NCBI RefSeq assembly: GCF_024171995.1
Contig: NZ_JAMTCT010000007.1
Span: 62,001 to 126,000, forward strand
Direction: 5' to 3'
DNA: 64,000 bases
Source: Promicromonospora umidemergens
GTDB lineage: Bacteria > Actinomycetota > Actinomycetes > Actinomycetales > Cellulomonadaceae
The notes beneath the pieces were generated by a model. The model was given only the letters and a program-made list of their open reading frames with translations, was not told the origin of the DNA and did not search any database. The stretch's first letter is position 1. Each line of letters begins with the position of its first letter. Position numbers and translations under genes: made by a program. Positions 14,571 to 24,200 of this stretch are shown here, piece after piece.

Positions 14571-15250
14571 CAGGCTCCCTGCCCGGCCAGCGGTCCCTCA
14601 CGTGGTTCGTCGCGGGGGTCGCGCGGCAGCCCGACGGACTGCCGTGTGAGCTGGGTGCGTACGGTGGCCATGCGCTGGACCACGGTCACGAGGCTCGCGA
14701 GCGCCAGCAGCGTCAGCACCACCTCCAGCACGATCACCGGCAGGCCGACCTGCAGGAACGTGAACGGGACCAGTGCCAGCACGAGCCGGTCGGCGCGCTC
14801 GGCGATGCCCACCTGCACGGTCGCGCCGACGCTCTCGCCTCGGGCACGGGCGTACGGGACCACGCTGCCGAGCACCAGGCACGCCAGCGCGACGGCGATG
14901 CCCCACAGGCCGTGGTGCTCGTCGGGGTGCAGCACGAACCAGAGGGTGATCCCGGCGAACACCGCGCCGTCGGAGACCCGGTCGAGCGTCGAGTCGAGGA
15001 AAGCGCCCCAGGGGCCCGAGCGACCGGCCTGGCGCGCCATCACCCCGTCGAGCGAGTCGAAGAGGACGAAGAACCCGACGAGGAGCCCGCCCACGAGGGT
15101 GTGCCCTGTGGGGAAGAGCGCGAGGGCCACCGCGGTCACCACCACCGTGCCGGCGACGGTCACGGCGTCGGGCGAGACCCGCAGCGCGAGCAGCAGCCGG
15201 GCCAGGGGTGTGAAGACCGTGGTCATGAAGGAGCGCAGGCCCCGGAACAT
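14570..15250 (-). CDS. pgsA: CDP-alcohol phosphatidyltransferase (PI phosphate synthase type)
   Basis: A 226-residue integral membrane enzyme with about six helices. The signature D-G-x2-A-R-x8-G-x3-D-x3-D is complete within FDSLDGVMARQAGRSG and WGAFLDSTLDRVSD (about residues 65-95). In this operon position the enzyme (PgsA1) joins CDP-diacylglycerol to inositol phosphate, making the lipid used by PimA. Start ATG at 15250 shares one base with the stop of the HIT gene (TGATG). The C-terminal tail (DPRDEPREGPLAGQGA) is cytoplasmic and variable. Confidence 0.9.
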   Translation of the reverse strand: MFRGLRSFMTTVFTPLARLLLALRVSPDAVTVAGTVVVTAVALALFPTGHTLVGGLLVGFFVLFDSLDGVMARQAGRSGPWGAFLDSTLDRVSDGAVFAGITLWFVLHPDEHHGLWGIAVALACLVLGSVVPYARARGESVGATVQVGIAERADRLVLALVPFTFLQVGLPVIVLEVVLTLLALASLVTVVQRMATVRTQLTRQSVGLPRDPRDEPREGPLAGQGA

Positions 15251-15843
15251 CAGTTCTCCTCTCCGCCCCCTGCTGTCACCCACGCCTCCGCGAGTCGGCG
15301 GCGGGTGTCTCCCAACAGCTCGGGCAACGCCTTGGTCTGGCCCACCACGGGCAGGAAGTTCGCGTCTCCCAGCCAGCGGGGCACCACGTGCTGGTGCAGG
15401 TGCGCCGCGATGCCCGCGCCCGCCACCTCCCCCTGGTTGATACCAAGATTGAAGCCTGCCGGCGCGTACACGGCGCGCGACACGCGCATCGCCTGCTGAG
15501 TCATCTGCGCCAGCTCGACCGTCTCGGCCGCGTCCAGGTCCGTGAAGTCCGAGACGTGCCGGTACGGGAGCACCATCAGGTGCCCGGAGTTGTACGGGTA
15601 GAGGTTCAGCACCACGTAGCACCGCTGCCCGCGGGCGACGACGAGGCCCTGCTCGTCGTCGCCCTCCGGGATGCGGCAGAACGGGCAGGTCTCGACGGTC
15701 GAGTCGGTGGGCCGGTCCTGCCCACCGATGTAGACCATCCGGTGCGGCGTCCAGAGCCGCTGCAGCCCGTCGCCCGGTGGGCCGAAGGTCGCCGACGACT
15801 CCGGTGCGGGCTCTGTGCTCATCCGATGACGACCATCAGTCAC
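15250..15843 (-). CDS. HIT domain protein (diadenosine polyphosphate hydrolase type)
   Basis: A 197-residue HIT-family nucleotide hydrolase or phosphorylase. CPFCRIPEG gives the cysteine pair of the zinc-like site of the actinobacterial group, NLYPYNSGHLMVLPYRHV is the conserved strand-loop, and HLHQHVVPRW is the catalytic histidine triad (HxHxH). The start could be GTG 15843 (197 aa) or ATG 15822 (MSTEPAPES, 190 aa); the shorter is closer to relatives. It lies between thrS and pgsA as Rv2613c does in mycobacteria, an Ap4A-degrading protein, so a nucleotide clean-up role is likely. Confidence 0.88.
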   Translation of the reverse strand: MTDGRHRMSTEPAPESSATFGPPGDGLQRLWTPHRMVYIGGQDRPTDSTVETCPFCRIPEGDDEQGLVVARGQRCYVVLNLYPYNSGHLMVLPYRHVSDFTDLDAAETVELAQMTQQAMRVSRAVYAPAGFNLGINQGEVAGAGIAAHLHQHVVPRWLGDANFLPVVGQTKALPELLGDTRRRLAEAWVTAGGGEEN

Positions 15844-15846
15844 CCG

Positions 15847-17889
15847 TCAGACCTGGACGCGGTCGCGGACCGCACCCACGATGCGCTCGATCGCGTCGGC
15901 CACCGGGACGCCGTTCTCCTGGGTCCCGTCACGGAACCGGAACGACACGGCGCCGGCCTCGACGTCCTCGCCCCCGGCGATGAGGGTGAAGGGCACCTTC
16001 TCCTTGGCGGCGTTGCGGATCTTCTTGCCGAACCGGTCGTCGCTGTAGTCCACCTCGGCGCGGATGCCCTGCGCCTTGAGCCGGGTCACGACGTCGGCCA
16101 GGTAGTCGTCGAACGCGTCGGCGACCGGGACCGCCTTGACCTGCACCGGCGCCAGCCACGCCGGGAACGCGCCCGCGTAGTGCTCCAGCAGCACGGCGAA
16201 GAACCGCTCGATCGAGCCGAACAGCGCGCGGTGGATCATGACAGGGCGCTGGCGTGAGCCGTCGTCCGCCGTGTACTGCAGGTCGAACTTCTCCGGCAGG
16301 TTGAAGTCGAGCTGGATCGTCGACATCTGCCAGGTGCGGCCGATCGCGTCCTTCGCCTGCACGGAGATCTTGGGACCGTAGAACGCCGCCCCCTCCGGGT
16401 CCGGCACCAGGTCGAGGCCCGACGCCGTCGCGACCTCCTCGAGCGTCCGCGTCGCCTCGTCCCACGCCTCGTCCGAACCCACCGACTTCTCCGGGTCGCG
16501 CGTGGACAGCTCCAGGTAGAAGTCCTCCAGGCCGTAGTCCTTGAGGAGGTCCAGCACGAAGTTCAGCGTGCCGGTGAGCTCGTCCTTCATCTGCTCGCGC
16601 GTGCAGTAGATGTGCGCGTCGTCCTGCGTGAAGCCACGGGCACGCGTCAGGCCGTGCACCACTCCGGACTTCTCGTAGCGGTACACGGTGCCGAACTCGA
16701 ACAGCCGCAGCGGCAGCTCACGGTAGGACCGGCCCCGCGCGTCGAAGATCAGGTTGTGCATCGGGCAGTTCATCGGCTTGAGGTAGTAGTTCTGCCCCGG
16801 CTTGCGGACGGTGCCGTCGTCGTCGAGCTCCTCGTCGAGGTGCATCGGGGGGTACATGCCCTCCGCGTACCAGTCGAGGTGCCCGGAGACCTGGTACAGC
16901 TTCTCCTTGGTGATGTGCGGGCTGTAGACGAACTCGTAGCCGCCCTCGATGTGCTTCTGCCGGGAGTACTCCTCCATGGCGTTACGGATCACGCCGCCCT
17001 TGGGGTGGAACACCGCCAGGCCCGAGCCGATCTCGTCCGGGAAGCTGAACAGGTCCATCTCCGAGCCGAGACGCCGGTGGTCGCGGCGCTCGGCCTCGGC
17101 CAGCCGCTCCAGGTACGCCTTGAGCTCGTCCTTGGAGGGCCACGCCGTGCCGTAGACCCGCTGCAGCATCGGGTTCTTCTCGCTGCCGCGCCAGTAGGCG
17201 GCGGCCGAGCGCTGGAGCTGCACGCCGTTGCCGATCAGGCGGGTGCTCGGCAGGTGCGGGCCACGGCACAGGTCCTTCCAGACCACCGTCTCGCTCTCGC
17301 GACCCGCGCCCCGGACGTTCTCGTAGATGGTGAGCTCGCCGGCGCCGACCTCGACGTCGGCCCCCTCGCCCGCCTCCGCCGAGGACCCCTTGAGGCCGAT
17401 CAGCTCGAGCTTGTACGGCTCGCCGGCCAGCTCCGCGCGGGCCTCGTCCTCCGTGACGACCCGGCGGCGGAACGTCTGGCCCTCCTTGATGATGCGGCCC
17501 ATGATCTTGTCGAGCGCCTTGAGGTCCTCAGGGGTGAACGGCGTCTCGACGTCGAAGTCGTAGTAGAAGCCGTCGGTCACGGGCGGGCCGATGCCCAGCT
17601 TCGCGTCCGGGTTGACCTGCTGCACCGCCTGCGCCAGCACGTGCGCCGCGCTGTGCCGCAGCACCGCGAGGCCGTCCGGCTCGCCGATGGTCACCGGCTC
17701 GACCACGTGGCCGGCCGGGATCTCCCGGTCGAGGTCCCACAGCTCGCCGTCCACCCGCACCACGACGACGTCGCGGCGCTCGGCGTACAGCTCGACGCCG
17801 CTGGTCGTGGCCGTGGTCTTCGTCGCCTCCGTGGTGGTGTCAGCCGAAGGGAGTGCGGTGGGGCTGGGCGGCGATGCGACGTCGGACAC
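15847..17889 (-). CDS. thrS: threonyl-tRNA synthetase
   Basis: A 680-residue class II synthetase. An N-terminal TGS-like region carries [14 protein letters not shown]. The editing domain has [14 protein letters not shown] (HxxxH). The catalytic core has motif 2 ([20 protein letters not shown], about 415-435) and [11 protein letters not shown]. Motif 3 region includes [15 protein letters not shown], followed by the anticodon-binding domain ([15 protein letters not shown]). Charges tRNA-Thr in the cytoplasm. A long unconserved Ala/Thr-rich leader of about 28 residues suggests the real start may be somewhat later. It heads the PIM cluster; only three bases separate it from the HIT gene. A hairpin at 17922-17961 isolates it from the gene before. 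Confidence 0.97.
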   Translation of the reverse strand: MSDVASPPSPTALPSADTTTEATKTTATTSGVELYAERRDVVVVRVDGELWDLDREIPAGHVVEPVTIGEPDGLAVLRHSAAHVLAQAVQQVNPDAKLGIGPPVTDGFYYDFDVETPFTPEDLKALDKIMGRIIKEGQTFRRRVVTEDEARAELAGEPYKLELIGLKGSSAEAGEGADVEVGAGELTIYENVRGAGRESETVVWKDLCRGPHLPSTRLIGNGVQLQRSAAAYWRGSEKNPMLQRVYGTAWPSKDELKAYLERLAEAERRDHRRLGSEMDLFSFPDEIGSGLAVFHPKGGVIRNAMEEYSRQKHIEGGYEFVYSPHITKEKLYQVSGHLDWYAEGMYPPMHLDEELDDDGTVRKPGQNYYLKPMNCPMHNLIFDARGRSYRELPLRLFEFGTVYRYEKSGVVHGLTRARGFTQDDAHIYCTREQMKDELTGTLNFVLDLLKDYGLEDFYLELSTRDPEKSVGSDEAWDEATRTLEEVATASGLDLVPDPEGAAFYGPKISVQAKDAIGRTWQMSTIQLDFNLPEKFDLQYTADDGSRQRPVMIHRALFGSIERFFAVLLEHYAGAFPAWLAPVQVKAVPVADAFDDYLADVVTRLKAQGIRAEVDYSDDRFGKKIRNAAKEKVPFTLIAGGEDVEAGAVSFRFRDGTQENGVPVADAIERIVGAVRDRVQV

Positions 17890-17921
17890 GACGGTGCTCC
17901 TATGGGATGGTCACGGAAACT

Positions 17922-17961
17922 GATCGAGGGGCACCGTCGTCGCCGACAGTGCCCCTCGATC
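17922..17961 (-). terminator. terminator between the MT0933-like gene and thrS
   Basis: A perfect 13-bp stem GATCGAGGGGCAC / GTGCCCCTCGATC with a 14-base loop, 10 bases after the stop of the gene at 17972-18361 and 32 bases upstream of thrS. It most likely ends the small gene. A role in the thrS leader cannot be excluded, but no T-box elements are visible. Confidence 0.6.
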
Positions 17962-17971
17962 GTACCGACCG

Positions 17972-18361
17972 TCAGTCGCGGCCGCCGCCACCGTGGCGGC
18001 CCGGGCCGTCGTCGTCACGGCCGCCGTGGCGGCCCTCGCCGCGGCCCTCGCCGCCCTCACGGCCCTCACCGCGGCCACCCTCGCGCTCCTGCTGCGGGCT
18101 GTCCTGACGCTCCGCTGCCTGCGGCTGGGCCTCACGCTGCTGCGCCGGCTCCTGTCCCGACTCCTGTCCCGACTCCTCGCCGCCGCCCCACGCGGTGGCC
18201 CGCTCGCCCAGCGAGTCGATGGCGCCGTCCGCCTGGTCGGGTGCGAACTGCTTGAGCTTGTCGGTGGCAGAGCCGACGTTCTCGTCGGTCATGTGCTCCT
18301 TCGCCTTCGCGACGTTGTCCGGGTCGGACGCGAACTCCTTGGCCTTGTCAAAAAGTCCCAT
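17972..18361 (-). CDS. MT0933/Rv0909-like small antitoxin-type protein
   Basis: 129 residues starting MGLFDKAKEFASDPDNVAKA, the typical start of the small amphipathic-helix proteins annotated as Rv0909/MT0933-like antitoxins. The second half, after WGGGEE, is a low-complexity tail of Gln/Glu then Gly/Arg/Glu/His repeats (GREGGEGRGEGRHGGRDD) that is probably disordered. ATG at 18361 has AAGGGA before it; longer frames upstream are not supported. No toxin gene is adjacent, so the antitoxin label rests on family naming only. It may be a general stress protein. The 264 bases between it and the antiporter are its divergent promoter region. Confidence 0.6.
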   Translation of the reverse strand: MGLFDKAKEFASDPDNVAKAKEHMTDENVGSATDKLKQFAPDQADGAIDSLGERATAWGGGEESGQESGQEPAQQREAQPQAAERQDSPQQEREGGRGEGREGGEGRGEGRHGGRDDDGPGRHGGGGRD

Positions 18362-18625
18362 GTTCAAATCCCTTCGACACAGGCACACGAATGGTGCACC
18401 CCCTGCGTGCGACGGGGCCCCGCCGCCCATTCGAACCTACGCGCACCCGAAGAGGAGCGCGCGGCAGGGCCGACGCGGCGCGGGGGGCCGAGGCTTCCCA
18501 CGGGTCACGAGGGCCGCCGGTGGGAAGGAATCTCCGCACCTCCCAGGACGAGCGGCGCCGGCTCGGACGAGTGATCCGTAGCACGATGCTCGGCGAAGGC
18601 ACTCGACGTCTCGTACCGTCAGGCC

Positions 18626-20395
18626 GTGGAGTCCGTCGAGTACCTGACCATCGCCGTCGCGGCTGCGGCTCTCATCATCGCGGTCACCGCGCTCGCACCC
18701 CGGGCCGGGGTCGCCTCGCCCCTCGTGCTGGTCGTGCTCGGCGCCGGCGTGAGCCTCCTGCCGTGGGTGCCGGCGATCGAGGTGCCGCCAGAGCTGATCC
18801 TCGGCGGTGTGCTGCCCCCGCTCCTGTACTCGGCGGCGGTCGGCCTGCCGTCGATGGACTTCCGGCGCGACTTCACGGCCATCGGCGGCCTGTCCATCAC
18901 GCTCGTCGTGATCAGCTCCGTGCTGCTGGGGCTGCTGTTCCGGCTGCTCATCCCCGGGATCGACCTGGCCACCGCGATCGCCCTCGGCGCGATAGTGAGC
19001 CCGACCGACGCCGTGGCGACCTCGATCGTGAAGCGGCTCGGGGCTTCCCCGCGCAGCGTCACGATGCTCGAGGGCGAGTCCCTGCTCAACGACGCGTCCG
19101 CGCTGGTGCTGCTCCGCTCGGCGATCGCGGCGACGGCGGCGTCGGTCAGCCTGTGGGAGGTGGTCGGTGACTTCGCGTACGCCGCGGGCCTTGCCGTCGT
19201 GATCGGCGTGGCCGTCGGCTGGGTGGGGCTGCGGGTCCGCAGACGCCTGCAGCACGCCGCCCTGAGCACCGCCATGTCGTTCGTCGTCCCGTTCGCCGCG
19301 TACCTCCCGGCGGAGGAGCTGGGCGCGTCGGGCCTGGTCGCCGTCGTGGCGGCGGGCCTGGTGACCGGCAACGGCTCGGCCAGGCACCTGCGGCCACAGG
19401 ACCGCATCGCCGAACGGTCCAACTGGCACACCGTCGAGCTGCTGCTCGAGGGCGCGGTCTTCCTCGCGATGGGGATCCAGCTGTTCGACCTGATCGAGGA
19501 CGCGGAGCGCGGCAGCATCTCGCTCTGGCTGGCCGCCGCCGTGGCCGCTGTCGCGGGCGCCGCCGTGCTGGTGGTGCGCGCGGCGTTCGTCACGCCGCTG
19601 ATCGGCATCCAGGCCCGCAGGGCGCGGCGCGGCGAGGCCGTGCGCGAGACCCTCACCGGCATCCAGGACCGGCTGGACCAGCGGGCCGCCGCGGCGCCCG
19701 CCCGTACGGGCGAGCCTGCCGACGGCGACGGACGCCGCTCCCCCGCCGCCCGCCAGGAGCGGATCCGAGGCCTCCTGCGGCGCCGCACCGCCGACATCGA
19801 CTACGACCTCGCCAGGCCGCTCGGCTGGCGGGAGGGCACCCTGCTGGTGTGGGCGGGCATGCGCGGCGTGGTCACGCTCGCCGCCGCGCAGACCCTGCCC
19901 GCTGACACCCCCGACCGGTCGTTCCTGATCCTGGTGGCGTTCGGCGTCGCGTTCGGCACGCTCCTGCTCCAGGGCAGCACCCTGCCGTGGGTGACCCGAC
20001 GGCTCGGTCTGGTGGGGCAGGACACCGCCGACGACCTGCCGGCCCTGCGCCGCGAGACCGAGCAGGCTGCCCGCGCCTTCCTCGCCCGCCCCCACCGCCC
20101 CGACGGCACGCCCTACGACGAGGGCGTGGTGATCCGGGTACGCAAGGACATGTTCCGGGAGCACGAGTCGCAGGACGAGGACGCGGTCCTCACCAAGGAG
20201 CGCTTCATCCAGTACCGCGAGCTGCGGCTGGCGGCCATCGCCGCCCAGCGCGACGAGCTGCTCGCCGCGCGCGCGACCGGCACCTACGACTCCGCCCAGC
20301 TCGGGATCGCCCTCGACCTGCTGGACGCCGAGCAGATCGCCGTCGAGATGCGCAAGGGCAAGATTCCCCTGCACGACGCCGCGCCGGAGCGCTAA
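18626..20395 (+). CDS. Na+/H+ antiporter, CPA1 (NhaP-like) family
   Basis: A 589-residue membrane transporter. Twelve or so hydrophobic segments cover residues 5-415, with family motifs ILGGVLPPLLYSAA, AIALGAIVSPTDAVATSIVK (the ion-binding PTD/A-V segment), MLEGESLLNDASALVLL (with the conserved N-D) and RGVVTLAAAQTLP late in the core. A cytoplasmic loop of about 90 residues (RRARRGEAVRETLTG...) and a helical C-terminal tail follow. It exchanges Na+ or K+ for protons across the plasma membrane. Start GTG 18626. The phosphatase gene begins nine bases after its stop, so the two are probably co-transcribed. Confidence 0.92.
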   Translation: MESVEYLTIAVAAAALIIAVTALAPRAGVASPLVLVVLGAGVSLLPWVPAIEVPPELILGGVLPPLLYSAAVGLPSMDFRRDFTAIGGLSITLVVISSVLLGLLFRLLIPGIDLATAIALGAIVSPTDAVATSIVKRLGASPRSVTMLEGESLLNDASALVLLRSAIAATAASVSLWEVVGDFAYAAGLAVVIGVAVGWVGLRVRRRLQHAALSTAMSFVVPFAAYLPAEELGASGLVAVVAAGLVTGNGSARHLRPQDRIAERSNWHTVELLLEGAVFLAMGIQLFDLIEDAERGSISLWLAAAVAAVAGAAVLVVRAAFVTPLIGIQARRARRGEAVRETLTGIQDRLDQRAAAAPARTGEPADGDGRRSPAARQERIRGLLRRRTADIDYDLARPLGWREGTLLVWAGMRGVVTLAAAQTLPADTPDRSFLILVAFGVAFGTLLLQGSTLPWVTRRLGLVGQDTADDLPALRRETEQAARAFLARPHRPDGTPYDEGVVIRVRKDMFREHESQDEDAVLTKERFIQYRELRLAAIAAQRDELLAARATGTYDSAQLGIALDLLDAEQIAVEMRKGKIPLHDAAPER

Positions 20396-20404
20396 CCTCC
20401 CGGC

Positions 20405-21103
20405 GTGACGGATTACACACCGCTCCACCTCGACTGGCCCGGCTGTCTCAACGTGCGTGACCTGGGCGGACTCCCGCTCACGGGCGGCGGCACGGTACGT
20501 GAACGTGCCCTCGTCCGCTCCGACTCCTCCAGCTTCCTGACCGACGACGGCGTCGCCGCCGCAACGGCCTTCCGCCTGGCGCGGATCATCGACCTGCGCC
20601 GCCCGCGGGAGAACGAGGAGTGGCCGAGCCTGCTGGCGGGCCACCCCGGCTACCTGAGCCTCCCCGTCCAGGAGACCGACGACCCGGAGGAGGGTCCGTG
20701 GGTCCACCTGTACACGGGGTTGCTCGACCGACGCCCCGACCTGTTCGCGCGCGCCGTGGCGGCTCTCGCGGACGCTCCGGAAGGTCCGGTGCTCGTGCAC
20801 TGCGTCGCGGGCAAGGACCGCACGGGCCTGGTGGTGGCGCTCGCGCTCAGCATCGTCGGGGCCGACGTCGACGCCCTCGCCGACGACTACGAGCTCACCA
20901 ACGAACGGCTGGCGCCGCGCTACGCCGAGCTCCCCGAGGACCGCGAGATCCCCGTCGGACGCGAGATCCCGCCGACCCGGCACGTCATCATCGAGGCGCT
21001 GGAGCACCTGCGCGCGCGGCACGGTTCGGTCGAGGCGTACCTCACCCGCGGCGGCCTCACCCCTGGCCACGTCCGCGCCCTACGCACCCGGCTGGCCGGC
21101 TGA
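20405..21103 (+). CDS. tyrosine-protein phosphatase (DSP-type)
   Basis: A 232-residue protein with the cysteine phosphatase loop HCVAGKDRTG (C-x5-R). The surrounding layout is that of actinobacterial Y_phosphatase3 proteins: NVRDLGGLPLTGGGTV near the N-terminus, RSDSSSFLTDDG, ARIIDLRRPRE and a late DYELTNERL. These dephosphorylate tyrosine or phosphoinositide substrates in the cytoplasm, or outside if exported; no signal peptide is seen here. GTG at 20405 is used. It follows the antiporter closely and ends at a palindromic repeat that probably terminates both this gene and the convergent GH59 gene. Confidence 0.9.
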   Translation: MTDYTPLHLDWPGCLNVRDLGGLPLTGGGTVRERALVRSDSSSFLTDDGVAAATAFRLARIIDLRRPRENEEWPSLLAGHPGYLSLPVQETDDPEEGPWVHLYTGLLDRRPDLFARAVAALADAPEGPVLVHCVAGKDRTGLVVALALSIVGADVDALADDYELTNERLAPRYAELPEDREIPVGREIPPTRHVIIEALEHLRARHGSVEAYLTRGGLTPGHVRALRTRLAG

Positions 21104-21125
21104 GCCGACCGGGCCGTTGACCTCG

Positions 21126-21197
21126 GTTCAGCAGGCCGGAGGCGACCGTAACCCCCGGGGGTTCCAGCCACCTCCAGCCTGCTGAACGTCAGTCAGC
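21126..21197. repeat. REP-like palindromic repeat, copy 1
   Basis: Arms GTTCAGCAGGC-c-GGAGG (21126-21142) and CCTCC-a-GCCTGCTGAAC (21171-21187), with an inner AACCCCCGGGGGTT palindrome in the loop and a TCAGTCAGC tail. It lies between the convergent ends of the phosphatase and GH59 genes, so it can act as a bidirectional terminator. The outer parts recur at 59402-59482. Confidence 0.65.
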
Positions 21198-21220
21198 GGA
21201 TCCTGACGACGTTCGGCTCG

Positions 21221-24200
21221 TCACCTCGCGACGGCCGCCGCCCACGACAGCATGGGCGACTGGTTGTTCGTCGCCCTGAGCCGGATCGTCACCGGACCCG
21301 GCTCCGCGAGCTCGACGTCGTGGCTCAGCACCTCGCTCGGGTTGCCCGAGTCCAGCGTGACCGAGCCGACCGCGCGGCTCTCGCCGTCGTGGTCGAGCAG
21401 GACGTCCGCGCTCCTGCTGCTACCCGGCCACCACGAGTGGGAGCCGGCCACGAGCGTGTACGAGCCCGCGGGGAGCGTGAAGGTGTACGACACCTCGGCA
21501 CCCACCTGGTTCGCGGTGTACATGCCAGTGGTCGTCGTCTTGTCGTACTCGCCGGCGGTGACGCCCTTGTACTCGATGGACCGGTTGCCCGATGCCGCCT
21601 GCGCCCAGTGTCCCCAGGTCGAGCCGTCCGTGCGCACCTGGTCGGGCACCTCGTTCACGAGCGCACCACCGACGAGACCGTCGATCGCGCCGTAGGCCGG
21701 CGAGTCGTACCCCAGCGTGCTGCCGCTGGTGGCGTTGACGTCACCGAAGGCGACGGTTCCGCGCGGCACCACCTCGACGTGCACGGTCGCGGTCACCGGG
21801 CCGTACGAGCCCCGGATCTCCGCGGACGCCCACGCCTCGTCGAACGCGCCCTCCTCGACGGCCCAGTCGACCGGCACCTCGCGCGTGCTGCCGTCGGTGA
21901 GCTCGGCGGTGAGCGCGTCCGGCAGGGACGGCTCCTCGCCGACGTAGGTCGCGACCCGGGGCTCCTCGAGGCTGACGATCCGGTTCACGACAGGCGCGGA
22001 CGCCGTCTCGAGCCGGGACACCAGCTGGCCTGCCCCCTGGCCGTCGAGCCGGTAGGCCGTCGGGTCGGTGAGAGCAGCCCGAGCGGCCGAGATCCCGTTC
22101 TGCAGGACCGCCCAGTCCAGGTCGGTGAAGTCGTCGGTGCGCTCGATCCCCTCTGCCGCTTCCAGAGCGCGGCGGAGCGACCCGTCGTCGGCCGGCTGCG
22201 ACGCCGGGGCCGAGACGACGCCGACGGCGTCGACGTTCAGGGTGCCTGAGGCGACCGTGAGGGTCACCGTGTGCTCGCCCCAGCCGAGGCCCCGCAGCTC
22301 GAACGCCTGCTGGTACTGACCGGACGCGCGGGTGCGGGCGTTGACCGCGACCGGCTCGCCGTCCACCGTCACGTCGAGGCGTGCGGACCCGTCGTTCGGC
22401 CCCAGCACGTCCAACCCGGAGCCGGTGAACGTGTAGCTCACGGAGGCGTCGGAGCCCTGGCTGATGGACGACGTGCGGCCGTACTCGAACATGCCCTTGC
22501 CGTTGGCGTGCGCCCACTCGCCGTCGTAGACGAGCTTGGTCGCCGCCGGGTCGGCGAGGTCGGTCATCTCGTGACCGTCGAGGTACTCGCCGTAGTACGG
22601 CACCTCGGAGGCCACGCGCTCGACGCGCAAGTTGTCGAAATGTGTCCAGTGGAACCCGCTCGCGAGGTCGACCCAGCCGGACAGGATCGGTGCGTCGTCG
22701 GTCCAGTCGAACACCTGCTCGCCGTCGACCCAGCCCGTGACCCGGTCGCCCGCCACCTGCACGGACAGCTCGTGCCACGCGGCGGCATCCCAGCTGTCGG
22801 TCGCGACGGAGCCGCTCTCGACGGCGGTTCCCAGGCGGTCGAGCCGCCAGCCACCGTCGGCGCCCAGCCTCAGCGCGTAGGGCGTGCCGCGCAGGCTGTG
22901 GGAGGTGCCACCGCCGCTGGAGCGGGCTCCGAGGGCGGCGTAGTTGTCCGCTCCTTGGCCGCGCTCGAAGCGGACGTCGACGGTGGCACGGTAGTTGCTC
23001 CAGCGCCGGTCGCCGACGGCGGTGATCGGCTCACCGTTGTTCCACGCGCCGCCGACGCCGGTGCCCGCGCGGTCGACCTGCTGGCGCAGGACCCGCTCGC
23101 CGTCGTCGGCCAGATACGCCTCGAAGGAGCCGTTGCGGTCCCACGTGTACAGCGGGATCGCGCCGGTGTCCCCACCGCGGGAGTCGACGAAGTCCTCGGT
23201 CCTGCCGAGGAGCCCGCCGCCCTTGCGGATCGTGCGCACCTTCTTGTCCGTGTAGTCGAAGTCGTCGGACCACAGCACGTTCTTCGCGGCGTCGCCGGCC
23301 GCTCCGGCGTCGAGCACCGTGCGCTCGCCCTCGACGGGCAGCGGCGTCGTCCATGCCTTGTCCCGGCTGACGTCGAGCGAGGTCACGGTGGTGATGGAGT
23401 ACGGCTGCACGGTGACGCTGTAGGCGCCCTCGGCATCCGCGGAGAGATCACCGACGTGCTGCTTGTACCGCGCGTCGAAGGCCTCGCCGTCCTCAGCGGC
23501 ACGGGTCTCCCACACTGCCAGCGAGGGCTTGCGGCCGAGGTGCAGGTCCTCCGGGGTGATCCGGTAGGTCCGCGGCGTCTCGGAGTCGTTGACGAGGACC
23601 GTCGAGAAGTCCGAGCGGTCCGGCGCCGCGAGGGTCAGGTAGTTCGGGCCGCCGTCGCGCCCGTTCACCGGGTTGGTGCCGGTCGCCGTGGTGCCCGACG
23701 CCGCAGGCACCGCACGCCAGATCCCGGACCGGTTGCGGGAGTCCTCCCAGCCGGTCACGGCGAAGTTCGAGAAGTGCTGCAGCGCCACCAGCCCTGCGTC
23801 GTAGTGGATCCATCCCGACCACGGGTCGCGAGCGCCCACGAGCTCCTTGTACGAGTACTGCCCGCCCTCGTAGAACGAGCCGATCGCGGGCTGGTAGATG
23901 AAGTGCGTGCGCCGGGAGTTCGCGAAGCCCTTGACGACGGTGTTCGCCATCTCCAGGGAGCTCCCGGTCCCGCCGAGGCCGGTGCCCTCGACGGTCGGGT
24001 CTGCGGTGTTGTTGTTCGGCCGGAACGACGAGCTGCTGAACGTGGCCTGCGCCTCGCTGTTCCAGATCTGCTCGTCGAGCTCGTCGGCCAGGCGCTTGAA
24101 GTTCCCTGCCGCGTCGTCGTTCGTGTTGTAGTGGAACCCGGCGGCGCCCACGGCGTCGCGCAGCGAGGCGTCGGCGACCATCTCGTCACCGAAGGTGCCT

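Noticed and set aside
17882..17971. T-box riboswitch before thrS
   Set aside because: Only a simple 13-bp hairpin is present, without specifier loop or T-box consensus; better explained as the terminator of the gene before.
18437..21070. 877-residue open frame on the minus strand
   Set aside because: It lies opposite the antiporter and phosphatase genes, has repetitive Arg/Gly/His-rich composition and no domains; it is a mirror of strong third-position GC bias.
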